In this document: positions 1-8,099 of the stretch, piece after piece
Layout of the letters: every line of letters begins with the position of its first letter
Numbering within the stretch: position 1 is the first letter of the stretch
Assembly: GCA_003556225.1 (NCBI GenBank)
Contig: PWRN01000063.1
Location: forward strand, 68,060-111,547
Origin: Syntrophomonadaceae bacterium
Lineage (GTDB): Bacteria > Bacillota > Dethiobacteria > DTU022 > UBA8154
Direction: 5' to 3'
DNA: 43,488 bases
Translations under genes and position numbers: made by a program
The notes under the pieces: model-generated
Database searches by the model: none
Seen by the model: only the letters and a program-made list of their open reading frames with translations
Told to the model about the DNA's origin: nothing

Positions 1-593
1 AAGGCATCCAGGCCGGTGGCGGCCGTCAGTGACCGGGGCATGGATAGAGTTAAAGCGCTGTCGCACACCGCCATGTCCGGAACGAGATAATCGCTCATCA
101 TCAACATCTTCACGTGATCGCTTTTGTCTGTAATGATGCTGACCCTGGTTACTTCGGTTCCAGTGCCTGCCGTGGTCGGCACAGCGACCAGGGGCAAGAT
201 GGGCCCCTTAATCTGATCAATCCCCTGGAATTCCTTGGCAGACTGCCCGTGTTTTGCTGCCGCAGCGATGATCTTGGCTGCGTCAATGGGACTTCCCCCA
301 CCCAGCCCGACCAGGAACTGGCAGTCATTTTCCTCCAGGCAAGCGACCCCATCCTCCACGTGCCGGGTTGTCGGCTCCTCGTTTACCTGGTCAAAAACGG
401 CCGCAGCAATACCGGCTTGCTGCAGTAAGTGCTCCAGTTTTTTCACCAGGCCCACCTCCCGCATGGTTGCATCGGTAACCACCAGGGCCTTTTTCCCCAG
501 TTTGGCCATCTGGAAGGCGGCGTCTTCCAGGCAATCGGGACCCGACATCACAACAGGCGGGGATACGTAACGCTGACTCTTTTTGATGAACAT
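1..593 (-). CDS. Iron-containing alcohol dehydrogenase, N-terminal part (truncated by window edge)
   Basis: Reading the minus strand from an ATG at 593 gives about 197 residues that continue past position 1. The start MFIKKSQRYVSPP is preceded by a GGGAGGG ribosome binding site. The NAD(P)-binding motif GLGGGSPIDAAK and the segment VAVPTTAGTGTEVT are typical of group III Fe-dependent alcohol dehydrogenases. The metal-binding His residues would lie in the missing C-terminal part; the visible end (AATGLDA) is just before the first of them. Family role: NAD(P)H-dependent interconversion of an alcohol and an aldehyde or ketone. It follows the CoA-transferase gene by about 100 bp on the same strand, so the two may be cotranscribed. 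The substrate cannot be told from sequence. Confidence 0.93.
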   Translation of the reverse strand, partial: MFIKKSQRYVSPPVVMSGPDCLEDAAFQMAKLGKKALVVTDATMREVGLVKKLEHLLQQAGIAAAVFDQVNEEPTTRHVEDGVACLEENDCQFLVGLGGGSPIDAAKIIAAAAKHGQSAKEFQGIDQIKGPILPLVAVPTTAGTGTEVTRVSIITDKSDHVKMLMMSDYLVPDMAVCDSALTLSMPRSLTAATGLDA

Positions 594-696
594 TTTATTC
601 CCTCCCCATCATGTTTCTCTTCGCTGCCGGCGCAAAGTCCGGCGCTGCCCGATCGTACACCTCTGCCCCGGGCTGCATCGTGCCAGGGTTTCCGCA

Positions 697-1890
697 TTAG
701 ATGACGCATTTCTGCTGCAGTACAGCCACCTCTTCCGGGTTGAAATCCAGGAGTTCGCGTAAAATGCCTTCCGTGTGCTCCCCCAGGGTCGGGGGAAGTT
801 CAACCTGTTCGCACGAGGTGGAGGAAAATTTATAGGGGATCCCTGCCACGGAGAGTTTCTCCCCCGTTTTCAAAACCAGGGTACGGATCATATCTCTGGC
901 GACAATTTGTGGATCCTGGATGACCTGGTCCACGCCCTGGATCCGCCCGCAGGGAATATTTTCCTGCTCCAGGCGTTCCAGCCAGTATTCCACCGTCTGC
1001 TGTTGGACCACGGCCTCCAGCAGGGGTTTGAGCTCCGCCCAGTTCAGGGTCCTGCGTTCGTTATCGCTAAACCGCTCATCTTCGACCAGCCCGGGAAGTT
1101 CCAGGACCTGGCATAGCCTGGCCCAGAGACGGTCATTGCCGGCAGCAATGATCAGGTGGCCATCCCGGGCCGAAAAAGAACTGAATGGGCTAATGGAAGG
1201 ATGGCGGTTTCCCAGGGGGCGAGGCACCTCGCCGGTGACCGTGTAGCGGGCAATGGCGTTCTCCAGGAGCGCCACCTGGGTGTCCAGCATGGCAATGTCA
1301 ATTTTCTGGCCTTTTCCTTCCCTGCGGACCACCATGAGCGCCGACAAAATCGCGATGGCGGCAAATAGCCCGGCAGCGAGATCGCCGATGGAGGCACCGA
1401 TCCGCGTCGGCACACCGCCCTCCTCACCGGTGATGCTCATGATTCCGCCGCGCCCCTGCACGACAATATCGTAGGCAGGTTTCTGGGTATCGGGCCCGGT
1501 TGTACCAAAGCCGGAAACAGCGGCATAAACCAGTTTCGGGTTTAATCGGGCCAGCTCTTCGTAGCCGAGCCCCAGCTTTTCCATGGTTCCCGGGCGGAAA
1601 TTCTCCACCAGGACATCGAAATGGGGAATCAACTGCTTCATGATTTCCCGGCCTTCTTCACTTTTGAGGTTTAAGGTGATACTTTTCTTGTTTCTGTTCA
1701 AGCTCAAAAAATAGGCGCTCTCCGTGCCCAAAAAGGGGCCGAAGGTTCGCGAATCATCCCCTTGGCGGGGAACTTCGATCTTTACCACTTCGGCACCGAG
1801 ATCGGCCAGCTGCAGGGTGCAGAAAGGGCCGGCCAGTACCCGGCTTAGATCCAACACCCGGACGTCCTGCAGGGGCCTGGTATCTACCAT
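697..1890 (-). CDS. Class III (CaiB/BaiF family) CoA-transferase
   Basis: A protein of about 397 residues with the family N-terminus LQDVRVLDLSRVLAGPF, the VVKIEVP CoA-binding region and the GASIGDLAAG segment. The Asp there (residue 174 counted from the ATG at 1902, or 170 from the start used here) matches the catalytic Asp that forms an acyl-enzyme anhydride in formyl-CoA transferase. Full length compared with the usual 390-410. Two in-frame ATGs exist: 1902 has AAAGG directly abutting it, whereas 1890 has AGGA at a usable distance, so 1890 is preferred. The family moves CoA between carboxylic acids without ATP. The downstream alcohol dehydrogenase suggests a shared catabolic route, but the acid substrate is unknown. 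A 6-bp hairpin (CCGCAT/ATGCGG, 1913-1929) lies just upstream of the ribosome binding site. Confidence 0.92.
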   Translation of the reverse strand: MVDTRPLQDVRVLDLSRVLAGPFCTLQLADLGAEVVKIEVPRQGDDSRTFGPFLGTESAYFLSLNRNKKSITLNLKSEEGREIMKQLIPHFDVLVENFRPGTMEKLGLGYEELARLNPKLVYAAVSGFGTTGPDTQKPAYDIVVQGRGGIMSITGEEGGVPTRIGASIGDLAAGLFAAIAILSALMVVRREGKGQKIDIAMLDTQVALLENAIARYTVTGEVPRPLGNRHPSISPFSSFSARDGHLIIAAGNDRLWARLCQVLELPGLVEDERFSDNERRTLNWAELKPLLEAVVQQQTVEYWLERLEQENIPCGRIQGVDQVIQDPQIVARDMIRTLVLKTGEKLSVAGIPYKFSSTSCEQVELPPTLGEHTEGILRELLDFNPEEVAVLQQKCVI

Positions 1891-2005
1891 GAGTAGTTTC
1901 ATCCTTTCACTGCCGCATTTTTGATGCGGTTGTTTGTTGTTCTCTCTTTTTTCGCGATCTTAGCCACCCCGGGGGCGAAGCAACATTTCCAACTGCATTG
2001 CGGAA

Positions 2006-2965
2006 TTAATCCAGGATCCTGTAAAAGGACTTGCCGTGACGCATGAAACGCTGCAAAATTCCCTGCTTTTCCAGGCGGCTGAGCACCTTGATCACCTCTT
2101 GCCCGCTTTTTTTCGTTTCCCGGGATAAGGATTTTACATTTCCAGGCTGATATCGAAGACAGTCGAGAATGGCTTTTTCCAGATCTTTTTCCAGTATTTC
2201 TCTTTGACCCCCCAGTTCCTCGTGCACGATCTCCCCCCCCGGTCCCAGGAGCTGCTGGAAAAATGTTAACGTTTCCGGGGTGGCGGGGAAAATCCCTGGC
2301 AGTGCCGGGGGACGCGATACCGTGTTAATTTGAATCCTATCCACTTCCAGGTGGGCGGCTGTACGCGCCAGGAGGCGCAGTTCTTCCTCGCTGTCATTGA
2401 TTCCCCGGCATAACAGGATTTCCAGCCAGGTCTGCCCCGGGAACGCCTGGCAGAACTGCTGCAGCCCCTGGGTCACCCGCGCCAGAGACAGTCCAGGACA
2501 CGGTCGATTCAGCCTTTGGAAAACAAGCTCGCTACCCGCATCCAGCGACGGCACAACCAGGTCGGCTGCCGCCAGCTCCTCGCGCAGGTCTTGATCCCAA
2601 AGCAAGGAACTGTTGGTCAGAACCGCCACGGGTACAGGGCTGATTTCTTTCAAGTAGCGGATATATTTCCCCAGGCTGTGGTTCAAGGTGGGTTCCCCTG
2701 AACCGGCAAAGGTCAGGTAATCCAGATCCAGGTTCCGGAACCGCTTCTTCCCTTGCAGCGAAGCCAGCGCCTCCAGGACCGCTGCGGGTTCCAGGAAATC
2801 CTGGCGCTGGCAGGTTAAGCGCGTCGTCTCCCCTTCGTGACAGTAGACGCAGTTATAACTGCATGTTTTATAAGGTATGATATCGATGCCTACCGATACG
2901 CCGAGTCGGCGGGAGTAGAGAGGGCCGTAAAGTACCTGCACGACATTATCGCTTCCCTTGAACAT
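2006..2965 (-). CDS. Radical SAM protein, COG0731-like, with C-terminal winged helix
   Basis: 319 residues. The cluster motif CSYNCVYC (Cys35, Cys39, Cys42) binds the [4Fe-4S] that cleaves S-adenosylmethionine, and LTFAGSGEPTLN is the SAM-contacting GGEP-type motif. The N-terminus (YGPLYSRRLGVSVGIDIIPYKTCSYNCVYC) resembles the COG0731 family related to wyosine-synthesis radical SAM enzymes. The last 60 or so residues (SLSRETKKSGQEVIKVLSRL) look like a small winged-helix domain. The ATG at 2963-2965 has an AGGGGA site and lies inside the 3' end of the preceding radical SAM gene (20-bp overlap), which suggests translational coupling. The exact reaction is unknown; RNA or cofactor modification is plausible given mnmG upstream, but that is inference. 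Confidence 0.85.
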   Translation of the reverse strand: MFKGSDNVVQVLYGPLYSRRLGVSVGIDIIPYKTCSYNCVYCHEGETTRLTCQRQDFLEPAAVLEALASLQGKKRFRNLDLDYLTFAGSGEPTLNHSLGKYIRYLKEISPVPVAVLTNSSLLWDQDLREELAAADLVVPSLDAGSELVFQRLNRPCPGLSLARVTQGLQQFCQAFPGQTWLEILLCRGINDSEEELRLLARTAAHLEVDRIQINTVSRPPALPGIFPATPETLTFFQQLLGPGGEIVHEELGGQREILEKDLEKAILDCLRYQPGNVKSLSRETKKSGQEVIKVLSRLEKQGILQRFMRHGKSFYRILD

Positions 2966-3938
2966 ATTTCCCCTGGTACGAACAGCGGCTTTTCAAAGTT
3001 TCTTCCACCATGCGGGCAAAATCAGCCCGTGAAACACGCCAGGCCGGGGCCAGCTGTAAGTTTTTGCGGGTCACTTCACTGAGCAAACGATGAACGACTA
3101 CATCTTCCGGCAGGATCTCCAGTTGATCGCAAACAATTTCCAGGTAACCTTCCCTGGAGAGCAGGGTCACTTCTCCGCGGCGGTAGAGCTCCGCCAGGGG
3201 CGTTCCTTCCATGACCTGGAGCTGGTGAAATTTGACTCCTTTGAGCGGTAAGGCAGAAAGAACGCGGGCCGTTTCCAGCATGTCCTGGTGGCTTTCTCCC
3301 GGCAACCCGTTGATAATGTGCACACACACCTGCAGTCCCCTGCGGCTGCTCTCTTTGACCGCTTCCCGGAAAGCGGCAAATGTATGACCCCGGTTAATGC
3401 GCTGCAGGGTGGCATCGTGAGCCGATTGCAGACCCAGTTCCAGCCAGATATGATAATTTCGGGCATACCCGGCCAGGAGATCGAGCACCTCCGGGTCAAG
3501 GCAGTCAGGCCGCGTCGCCACACTGAGGCCAACGATACCGGGGGTTTGAAGGGCTTCTTCATAAAGTGCTTTTAAGATGGGAAGAGGGGCATGCGTGTTG
3601 CTGTAGGACTGGAAATAGGCCAGGTAACGGCGTCGCGGAAAAGCAGCGTCTCTTGCCGCGTTCGCCTCCGGTAAGTGGCCATTTATTTGCAGCTTTTCTG
3701 CGCGAAGCTGAAAAAGCCTGATTTGTTCCGGGATGGGGATCAATTCTCTATCTCTCTCCCGGGACAGGGCTCCCGGGCTGAAACCGGGGTTATAGCAGAA
3801 GATGCAGCCCTTGTGAGAGAGCGTTCCGTCCCGGTTTGGGCAAGTCATGCCGGCATCCAGGGGGATTTTAAGCACTCTCTCGCCGAAGGATTCCCGGAAA
3901 AACCGGCTCAAGCGGTAGTACCACCCGAAGGCTGGCAC
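2946..3938 (-). CDS. TIGR01212-family radical SAM protein (YhcC-like)
   Basis: 330 residues. The opening matches the YhcC/TIGR01212 family: MTCPNRDGTLSHKGCIFCYN, with cluster cysteines at about 33, 45 and 48 in the long-spaced C-x11-C-x2-C pattern seen in Elp3-related radical SAM proteins. Further family landmarks are YFQSYSNTHAP, GLSVATRPDCL and LELGLQSAHDATLQRINRGH. The start codon is GTG at 3938, overlapping the last base of the mnmG stop codon (TAGTG), so this is a tightly coupled operon. The function of the family is not established; tRNA modification has been suggested from its kinship with Elp3 and fits the mnmG neighbour. Confidence 0.9.
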   Translation of the reverse strand: MPAFGWYYRLSRFFRESFGERVLKIPLDAGMTCPNRDGTLSHKGCIFCYNPGFSPGALSRERDRELIPIPEQIRLFQLRAEKLQINGHLPEANAARDAAFPRRRYLAYFQSYSNTHAPLPILKALYEEALQTPGIVGLSVATRPDCLDPEVLDLLAGYARNYHIWLELGLQSAHDATLQRINRGHTFAAFREAVKESSRRGLQVCVHIINGLPGESHQDMLETARVLSALPLKGVKFHQLQVMEGTPLAELYRRGEVTLLSREGYLEIVCDQLEILPEDVVVHRLLSEVTRKNLQLAPAWRVSRADFARMVEETLKSRCSYQGKYVQGKR

Positions 3939-5893
3939 TAAACTTCACTCCCCTCCCTATTGCCGACCACAGGTCGGCTTTCCCTGGCCTGGCCCTGTTG
4001 ACGGCCCTCGCTGCGTGGGCGCCGGGGGGTAAGATGCAGGACCAGGAAAGAGATGTCCGCCGGGGAAACTCCGTCGATCCTCGACGCTTGCCCCAGGGTT
4101 CGTGGTCGAATGGCCTTCAATTTCTGCCGGGCTTCCGTAGAAAGATTGGTTAATCGATCATAATTGAAATCGGGAGGGATTGTTTTTTCTTCCAGGCCCG
4201 CCACCCGCTTGATGTTGTTCAGCTGCTTGGCGATGTAGCCGGCATACTTGATCTGGGTCTCCACCTCGTCGGCGATCTCTTGATCCCCGGTCAACTGGAA
4301 TTCCCCCGGTCGCTCCTGCAGCTGCAGGAGTGTTCGATAAGAGATCTCCGGCCGCTTCAGCAGCTCTGCCAGCGTCTGGGGCCTGCTCAAAGGAGCAGAG
4401 CCCAGCTGCTGCAAAACCGCATGCACACGAGATGAAGGGGTCAGGCGGATCTTTTCCACCCTGCCCTTTTCCTCCTCCAGGGTCTGCTTCTTCCGCAGGA
4501 AACCAGCGTAGCGCTCTTCATCAATTAAGCCCAACCTGTATCCCTTCTCCGTTAAACGAAGGTCGGCATTATCGTGTCGTAAGACCAGGCGGTGCTCACA
4601 GCGGGAGGTGAACATGCGATAAGGCTCACTTACTCCCTTGGTTACCAGGTCGTCGATCAGAACACCGAGATAAGCCTCGGTTCTTTGCAACACAAAGGGC
4701 GGTTCCTCCCGGCAAAGCAATGCCGCGTTAATGCCGGCCACCAAGCCCTGGGCCGCTGCTTCTTCGTAGCCTGTTGTGCCGTTCACCTGGCCGGCGAGAA
4801 AGAGCCCCGGGATTTTTTTAGCTTCCAGGGTCGGCTCCAGCTGCGTCGGTGGGCAGAAGTCATATTCAATGGCATAGGCCGGGCGAATGATCTCCACGTC
4901 CCTGAATCCCGGGATGGTGCGCAAAAAGGCATACTGCAGGTGTTCCGGAAGGCCAGTAGAAATGCCCTGCAGGTACATTTCCTGTGATCCCTTGCTTTCC
5001 GGTTCGATAAAAATCGGGTGTCTTTCCCGGTCAGGAAAGCGGACGACTTTGTCTTCAATCGAAGGACAGTAGCGAGGTCCACGGCCCTTGATCAGGCCTG
5101 AATAAATCGGCGCGTAATGTTTATTTTCCAGGATCAATTCATGGGTTTCCCTGGTGGTGTAAGTCAGGTAACAGGGAATTTGCTCGAAGTGGGGATTCTC
5201 TGTCGCATAGGAAAACGTGCCGGCCTCGGGTTCTCCCGGAACCTGGATCAAGCCTTCAAAATCTATACTTCGCCGGTTAACCCGGGGCGGCGTTCCCGTT
5301 TTAAAACGATCCACTTCCAGGCCCAGCTGCACCAGGCTCTGGGAAAGTTCCCGGGAGGGAACCTGGTTCCCCGGTGCGCCGGGAAAGTGGTTATCTCCCA
5401 GGAAGATCTCGCTGTTCATATAGACGCCTGCCGCCAGCACAATACAGGAAGCCCGGTATATACTTCCCTGACGGGTGGCCACGCCAACAGCCCGGTTTTC
5501 CTGTACCAGGATCTCCCGCACGGCCCCTTCCTTCAGCACTAACCGGCTTTCCTGCTCCAGTCTCTCTTTCATGCCTTGCTGGTAGGCATGTTTATCGATC
5601 TGGGACCGTAATGCCTGGACAGCTGGGCCTTTACTGGTGTTTAGCTTGCGCATCTGTAAGACGTGGCGGTCCCCGACAATGCCCATGATCCCGCCCAGGG
5701 CATCGATCTCCCGGATTAAGTGGCCTTTGCCGGGGCCGCCCAGGGAAGGGTTGCAGGCCATCATCGCCGGGTGATCCAGGTTGGTGGTGATAAGCAGGGT
5801 TTGACAGCCCATGCGCGCAGCGGCCAAGGCTGCCTCACATCCGGCGTGCCCGGCACCAATGACGATTACATCAAAGCTAAATCCATCCGACAA
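3938..5893 (-). CDS. mnmG: tRNA uridine-5-carboxymethylaminomethyl(34) synthesis enzyme MnmG (GidA)
   Basis: 651 residues. The FAD Rossmann motif is VIGAGHAGCEAALAAARMG near the N-terminus, followed by the family blocks CNPSLGGPGKGHLIREIDALGG, LNTSKGPAVQALRSQ, FKTGTPPRV, MFTSRCEHRLVLRHDNADLRL and QIKYAGYI. With MnmE it modifies the wobble uridine of tRNAs reading split codon boxes. The usual length is about 620-635; here a charged Arg/Gly/Glu-rich tail of about 27 residues follows the normal end (LVLHL). The start appears to be TTG at 5893 with AAGGGGAG ten bases upstream; no ATG is available near the family N-terminus. mnmE and rsmG, frequent partners in Bacillota, are not beside it. It leads an operon with two radical SAM genes. 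Confidence 0.97.
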   Translation of the reverse strand: MSDGFSFDVIVIGAGHAGCEAALAAARMGCQTLLITTNLDHPAMMACNPSLGGPGKGHLIREIDALGGIMGIVGDRHVLQMRKLNTSKGPAVQALRSQIDKHAYQQGMKERLEQESRLVLKEGAVREILVQENRAVGVATRQGSIYRASCIVLAAGVYMNSEIFLGDNHFPGAPGNQVPSRELSQSLVQLGLEVDRFKTGTPPRVNRRSIDFEGLIQVPGEPEAGTFSYATENPHFEQIPCYLTYTTRETHELILENKHYAPIYSGLIKGRGPRYCPSIEDKVVRFPDRERHPIFIEPESKGSQEMYLQGISTGLPEHLQYAFLRTIPGFRDVEIIRPAYAIEYDFCPPTQLEPTLEAKKIPGLFLAGQVNGTTGYEEAAAQGLVAGINAALLCREEPPFVLQRTEAYLGVLIDDLVTKGVSEPYRMFTSRCEHRLVLRHDNADLRLTEKGYRLGLIDEERYAGFLRKKQTLEEEKGRVEKIRLTPSSRVHAVLQQLGSAPLSRPQTLAELLKRPEISYRTLLQLQERPGEFQLTGDQEIADEVETQIKYAGYIAKQLNNIKRVAGLEEKTIPPDFNYDRLTNLSTEARQKLKAIRPRTLGQASRIDGVSPADISFLVLHLTPRRPRSEGRQQGQARESRPVVGNREGSEV

Positions 5894-5958
5894 GGCAAGA
5901 CAGCTCCCCTTCTAACAGCTTCATCCACGACTCCCTGGCAGGGAGTTGATTACAGATC

Positions 5959-5986
5959 ATTATAGCATAAATGCCTCGCAAAACAA
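5959..5986 (-). promoter_or_regulatory. Probable sigma-A promoter of the mnmG operon
   Basis: On the minus strand a TATAAT -10 box (5959-5964) is preceded at 16 bp by TTGTTT (5981-5986), about 65 bp upstream of the mnmG start. The -10 is perfect and the -35 is moderate. Confidence 0.6.
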
Positions 5987-6270
5987 AGGAGCCTTAGGTA
6001 AGGATTCGCGGTATCCCGGGGCGATCCCCGGGATCGATTGAGCCCTTCAACGATCACTTAGGGGCAGACGATTACGAAGCATTTACTCCAAAGTGTCTTC
6101 GTAAAAGCCTGCCCCTGGAAAGAGATCTTCGGGTTAAGTCCGGGCGCTATACGCAGGTCGCGGGGACGCGAAACCTCGCATCCGTTCGTCGAAGGGAGGG
6201 GAAAAGAAACTGGCACCAACCTTGGACTGCACTTGGGACTGCACTTGAAACCGTTCCCCCGCAACCCCGG
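5987..6270. other. Intergenic region with two hairpins and a 12-bp tandem repeat
   Basis: The stretch between glnK and the mnmG promoter shows no convincing gene. It holds a 9-bp perfect hairpin (6013-6021 with 6026-6034, tetraloop CGAT). It also holds a longer bulged hairpin, 6061-6067 with 6109-6115 (GGGGCAG/CTGCCCC) enclosing 6072-6079 with 6097-6104 (TTACGAAG/CTTCGTAA). Finally there is an exact 12-bp tandem duplication, GGACTGCACTTG, at 6224-6235 and 6236-6247. None of the hairpins is followed by a T-run on either strand, so they are not classical terminators. A 68-codon open frame here is judged spurious. Confidence 0.6.
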
Positions 6271-6606
6271 TTACAAGGCAACATCGCCTCTTTCATTTGT
6301 CCTGATGCGGATGGCATCCTCTACGGGAATGATAAAGATCTTTCCATCGCCGTACTTCCCGGTTTGACATACCTTCTGAATCAACTGCACGATTTCTTCC
6401 ACCCGGTCATCGGAGACGATGGTTTCCATTTTCATCTTGGGCAGCAGGTTTACGTTTACCGGGGTCCCCCGGTACACCTGGGTTTCTCCTTTTTGCGTGC
6501 CAAATCCCTTTACATGGGTAACCGTCATCCCTGTCACAACGCCGTTAAGCGCTTCTTCCAGATCAATCATCTTATTGGGCCGAAAAATGACTTCGATTTT
6601 TTTCAC
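6271..6606 (-). CDS. glnK: P-II family nitrogen regulatory protein (GlnB/GlnK type)
   Basis: 111 residues from a GTG at 6606. The AAAGGAG site lies eight bases before that GTG, inside a longer frame that begins at an ATG at 6624, so the GTG is preferred. P-II signatures are visible: TGMTVTHVKGFGTQKG with the 2-oxoglutarate/ATP-Mg Gln38, the T-loop ETQVYRGTPVNVNLLPK, and the C-terminal TGKYGDGKIFIIPVEDAIRIRT. Tyr45 corresponds to E. coli Tyr46, but the position of the uridylylated Tyr51 is Val, so classical GlnD-type uridylylation is not expected. Family role: a trimeric sensor of 2-oxoglutarate and ATP/ADP that plugs AmtB. It follows amtB by 35 bp in one operon, the standard pairing. Confidence 0.95.
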   Translation of the reverse strand: MKKIEVIFRPNKMIDLEEALNGVVTGMTVTHVKGFGTQKGETQVYRGTPVNVNLLPKMKMETIVSDDRVEEIVQLIQKVCQTGKYGDGKIFIIPVEDAIRIRTNERGDVAL

Positions 6607-6641
6607 GAGGCATACTCCTTTCATGCGATTGTTGATGTCCT

Positions 6642-7982
6642 TTACCTGGGAACAAAATCAGCATAGGCTTCCATGCCGTGTTCTCCGATATCGAGACCGC
6701 GAATCTCTTCTTCACGGGGTACCCGCAGGCCGGCGGTAGACCTGATAATTGCGAAGAGCACCGCAGCTGTTGCGCCAACCCAGGCAATCATGGCCAGCAC
6801 ACCCAGGGCCTGGATCCCCAGCAACCCCGCGCCACCACCGTAGAAAAGACCGCCCTCCGTGGCCAGGAAGCCAACAGCCAGGGTTCCCCAGATGCCGCAA
6901 GTCCCGTGCACAGATACAGCGCCTACGGGGTCATCCACCTTGATTTTCTTATCGATGATTTCCACGGAGAAAACCAGGATGATGCCGCCGATGGCCCCGG
7001 CAATAATCGCCCCGAGCGGAGACAGGTTTCCACAACCCGCTGTAATAGAAACCAGGCCGGCCAAGGCACCGTTTAAAGTCATACTCACGTCGGGCTTACT
7101 GTATTTGAGCCAGGTGACGGTCATGGCCAGGATGGCTCCGGCGGCAGCCGAGAGGTTGGTATTCACCACGACCAGGCCCATATCCGGGTCCAGGGCGCTC
7201 AGGGTGCTTCCCCCGTTAAACCCAAACCAGCCGAACCAGAGGATCAACACCCCCAGGGCCCCCAGGGTGATGCTGTGCCCGGGAATGGCATTGACACTCC
7301 CATCTTCATTGTACTTCCCGGCCCGGGCTCCCAGAAAATAGGCGCCCATAAACGCGGCAATACCCCCGGTGCCGTGGACAACCGTCGATCCGGCAAAATC
7401 AATGAATCCCAGTTCTTCTAAAAAGCCTCCACCCCAGACCCAGTGTCCCACGACCGGGTATATAATCGCCGTGAGAACCACGCTGTAGAGCAGGTAGCCC
7501 GGGAACTTAATGCGTTCCGCCACGGCTCCTGAGACAATGGTGGCGGCGGTAGCTGCAAAAACCGTTTGGAAAATAAGGAACACGTAAATGGGAACATCCA
7601 ATCCCAGGTGGGTAAAATCGTCAGTTAGACTGTTTCCAGAAAAACCTACAAACCCGGCAGCCGTCAGTCCGAACATCAGGGTAAACCCGATCAGCGTATA
7701 GCTGATGCTTCCCATGCTGAAGGTCATGAAATTTTTCATGATAATATTGCCGGCGTTTTTTGCCCGGGTGAACCCTGTTTCCACCATGGCAAACCCGGCG
7801 TGCATGAAAAACACCAGGAAGGCGGCCAGCAGGATCCAGACGGAATCCGCTGCAACCACGAGGTCTTCCAGGGTAGCCGCTGAAGCGGTGCGAACCGGCA
7901 GAAACAAAAGGACCAGGATCATAGCCAGCAGCAGGATCAGCCCTGCCTTCCGAGAATTAAACTGCGCACAAATAGAGATCAC
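6642..7982 (-). CDS. amtB: Ammonium transporter (Amt/AmtB family)
   Basis: 446 residues with an N-terminal signal peptide (LILLLAMILVLLFLPVRTASA) followed by about eleven membrane helices. Amt hallmarks: FFMHAGFAMVETGFTRAKN, the pore-lining His pair in FAGSTVVHGTGG and VSVHGTCGIWGTLAVG, and LGALGVLILWFGWFGFNGGS. The cytoplasmic tail (VPREEEIRGLDIGEHGMEAY) is typical of AmtB proteins controlled by GlnK. The start is GTG at 7982 with AAAGGA about ten bases upstream. It lies between glnA and glnK, separated from glnA by a terminator-like hairpin and a putative ANTAR hairpin, so expression may depend on antitermination. Confidence 0.97.
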   Translation of the reverse strand: MISICAQFNSRKAGLILLLAMILVLLFLPVRTASAATLEDLVVAADSVWILLAAFLVFFMHAGFAMVETGFTRAKNAGNIIMKNFMTFSMGSISYTLIGFTLMFGLTAAGFVGFSGNSLTDDFTHLGLDVPIYVFLIFQTVFAATAATIVSGAVAERIKFPGYLLYSVVLTAIIYPVVGHWVWGGGFLEELGFIDFAGSTVVHGTGGIAAFMGAYFLGARAGKYNEDGSVNAIPGHSITLGALGVLILWFGWFGFNGGSTLSALDPDMGLVVVNTNLSAAAGAILAMTVTWLKYSKPDVSMTLNGALAGLVSITAGCGNLSPLGAIIAGAIGGIILVFSVEIIDKKIKVDDPVGAVSVHGTCGIWGTLAVGFLATEGGLFYGGGAGLLGIQALGVLAMIAWVGATAAVLFAIIRSTAGLRVPREEEIRGLDIGEHGMEAYADFVPR

Positions 7983-8026
7983 CTTTCATCCATCCTTTCG
8001 TTTTTCGTATATAGATTCAAACCCCT

Positions 8027-8065
8027 GGAATCAAGAAGCGCCCAGATATGGTTCTATCTGAGCGC
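8027..8065 (-). terminator. Terminator-like hairpin between glnA and amtB
   Basis: On the minus strand an 11-bp stem with one mismatch (arms 8055-8065 and 8038-8048, six-base loop) is followed by a weak T-rich tail (TTCTTGATT). It sits 35 bases after the glnA stop and about 55 bases before the amtB start. The imperfect T-run suggests partial or conditional termination. Confidence 0.6.
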
Positions 8066-8073
8066 CCTTGCTC
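8060..8073 (-). promoter_or_regulatory. Candidate ANTAR-binding hexaloop hairpin upstream of amtB
   Basis: On the minus strand GAGC-AAGGGC-GCTC forms a 4-bp stem with a six-base loop having A at position 1 and G at position 4, the signature of ANTAR targets. Its 3' arm (8060-8063) and most of its loop share bases with the 5' arm of the downstream terminator-like hairpin (8055-8065), so the two folds exclude each other. A convincing first hairpin (P1) was not found upstream; only a TGT/ACA stem with an eight-base loop is possible. Confidence 0.5.
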
Positions 8074-8099
8074 CATTTGTTACTATTGACATTTCCTGA

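Noticed and set aside
6058-6264. A 68-codon minus-strand open frame downstream of glnK
   Set aside because: It contains the 12-bp tandem repeat and the hairpins, has no ribosome binding site and resembles no protein.
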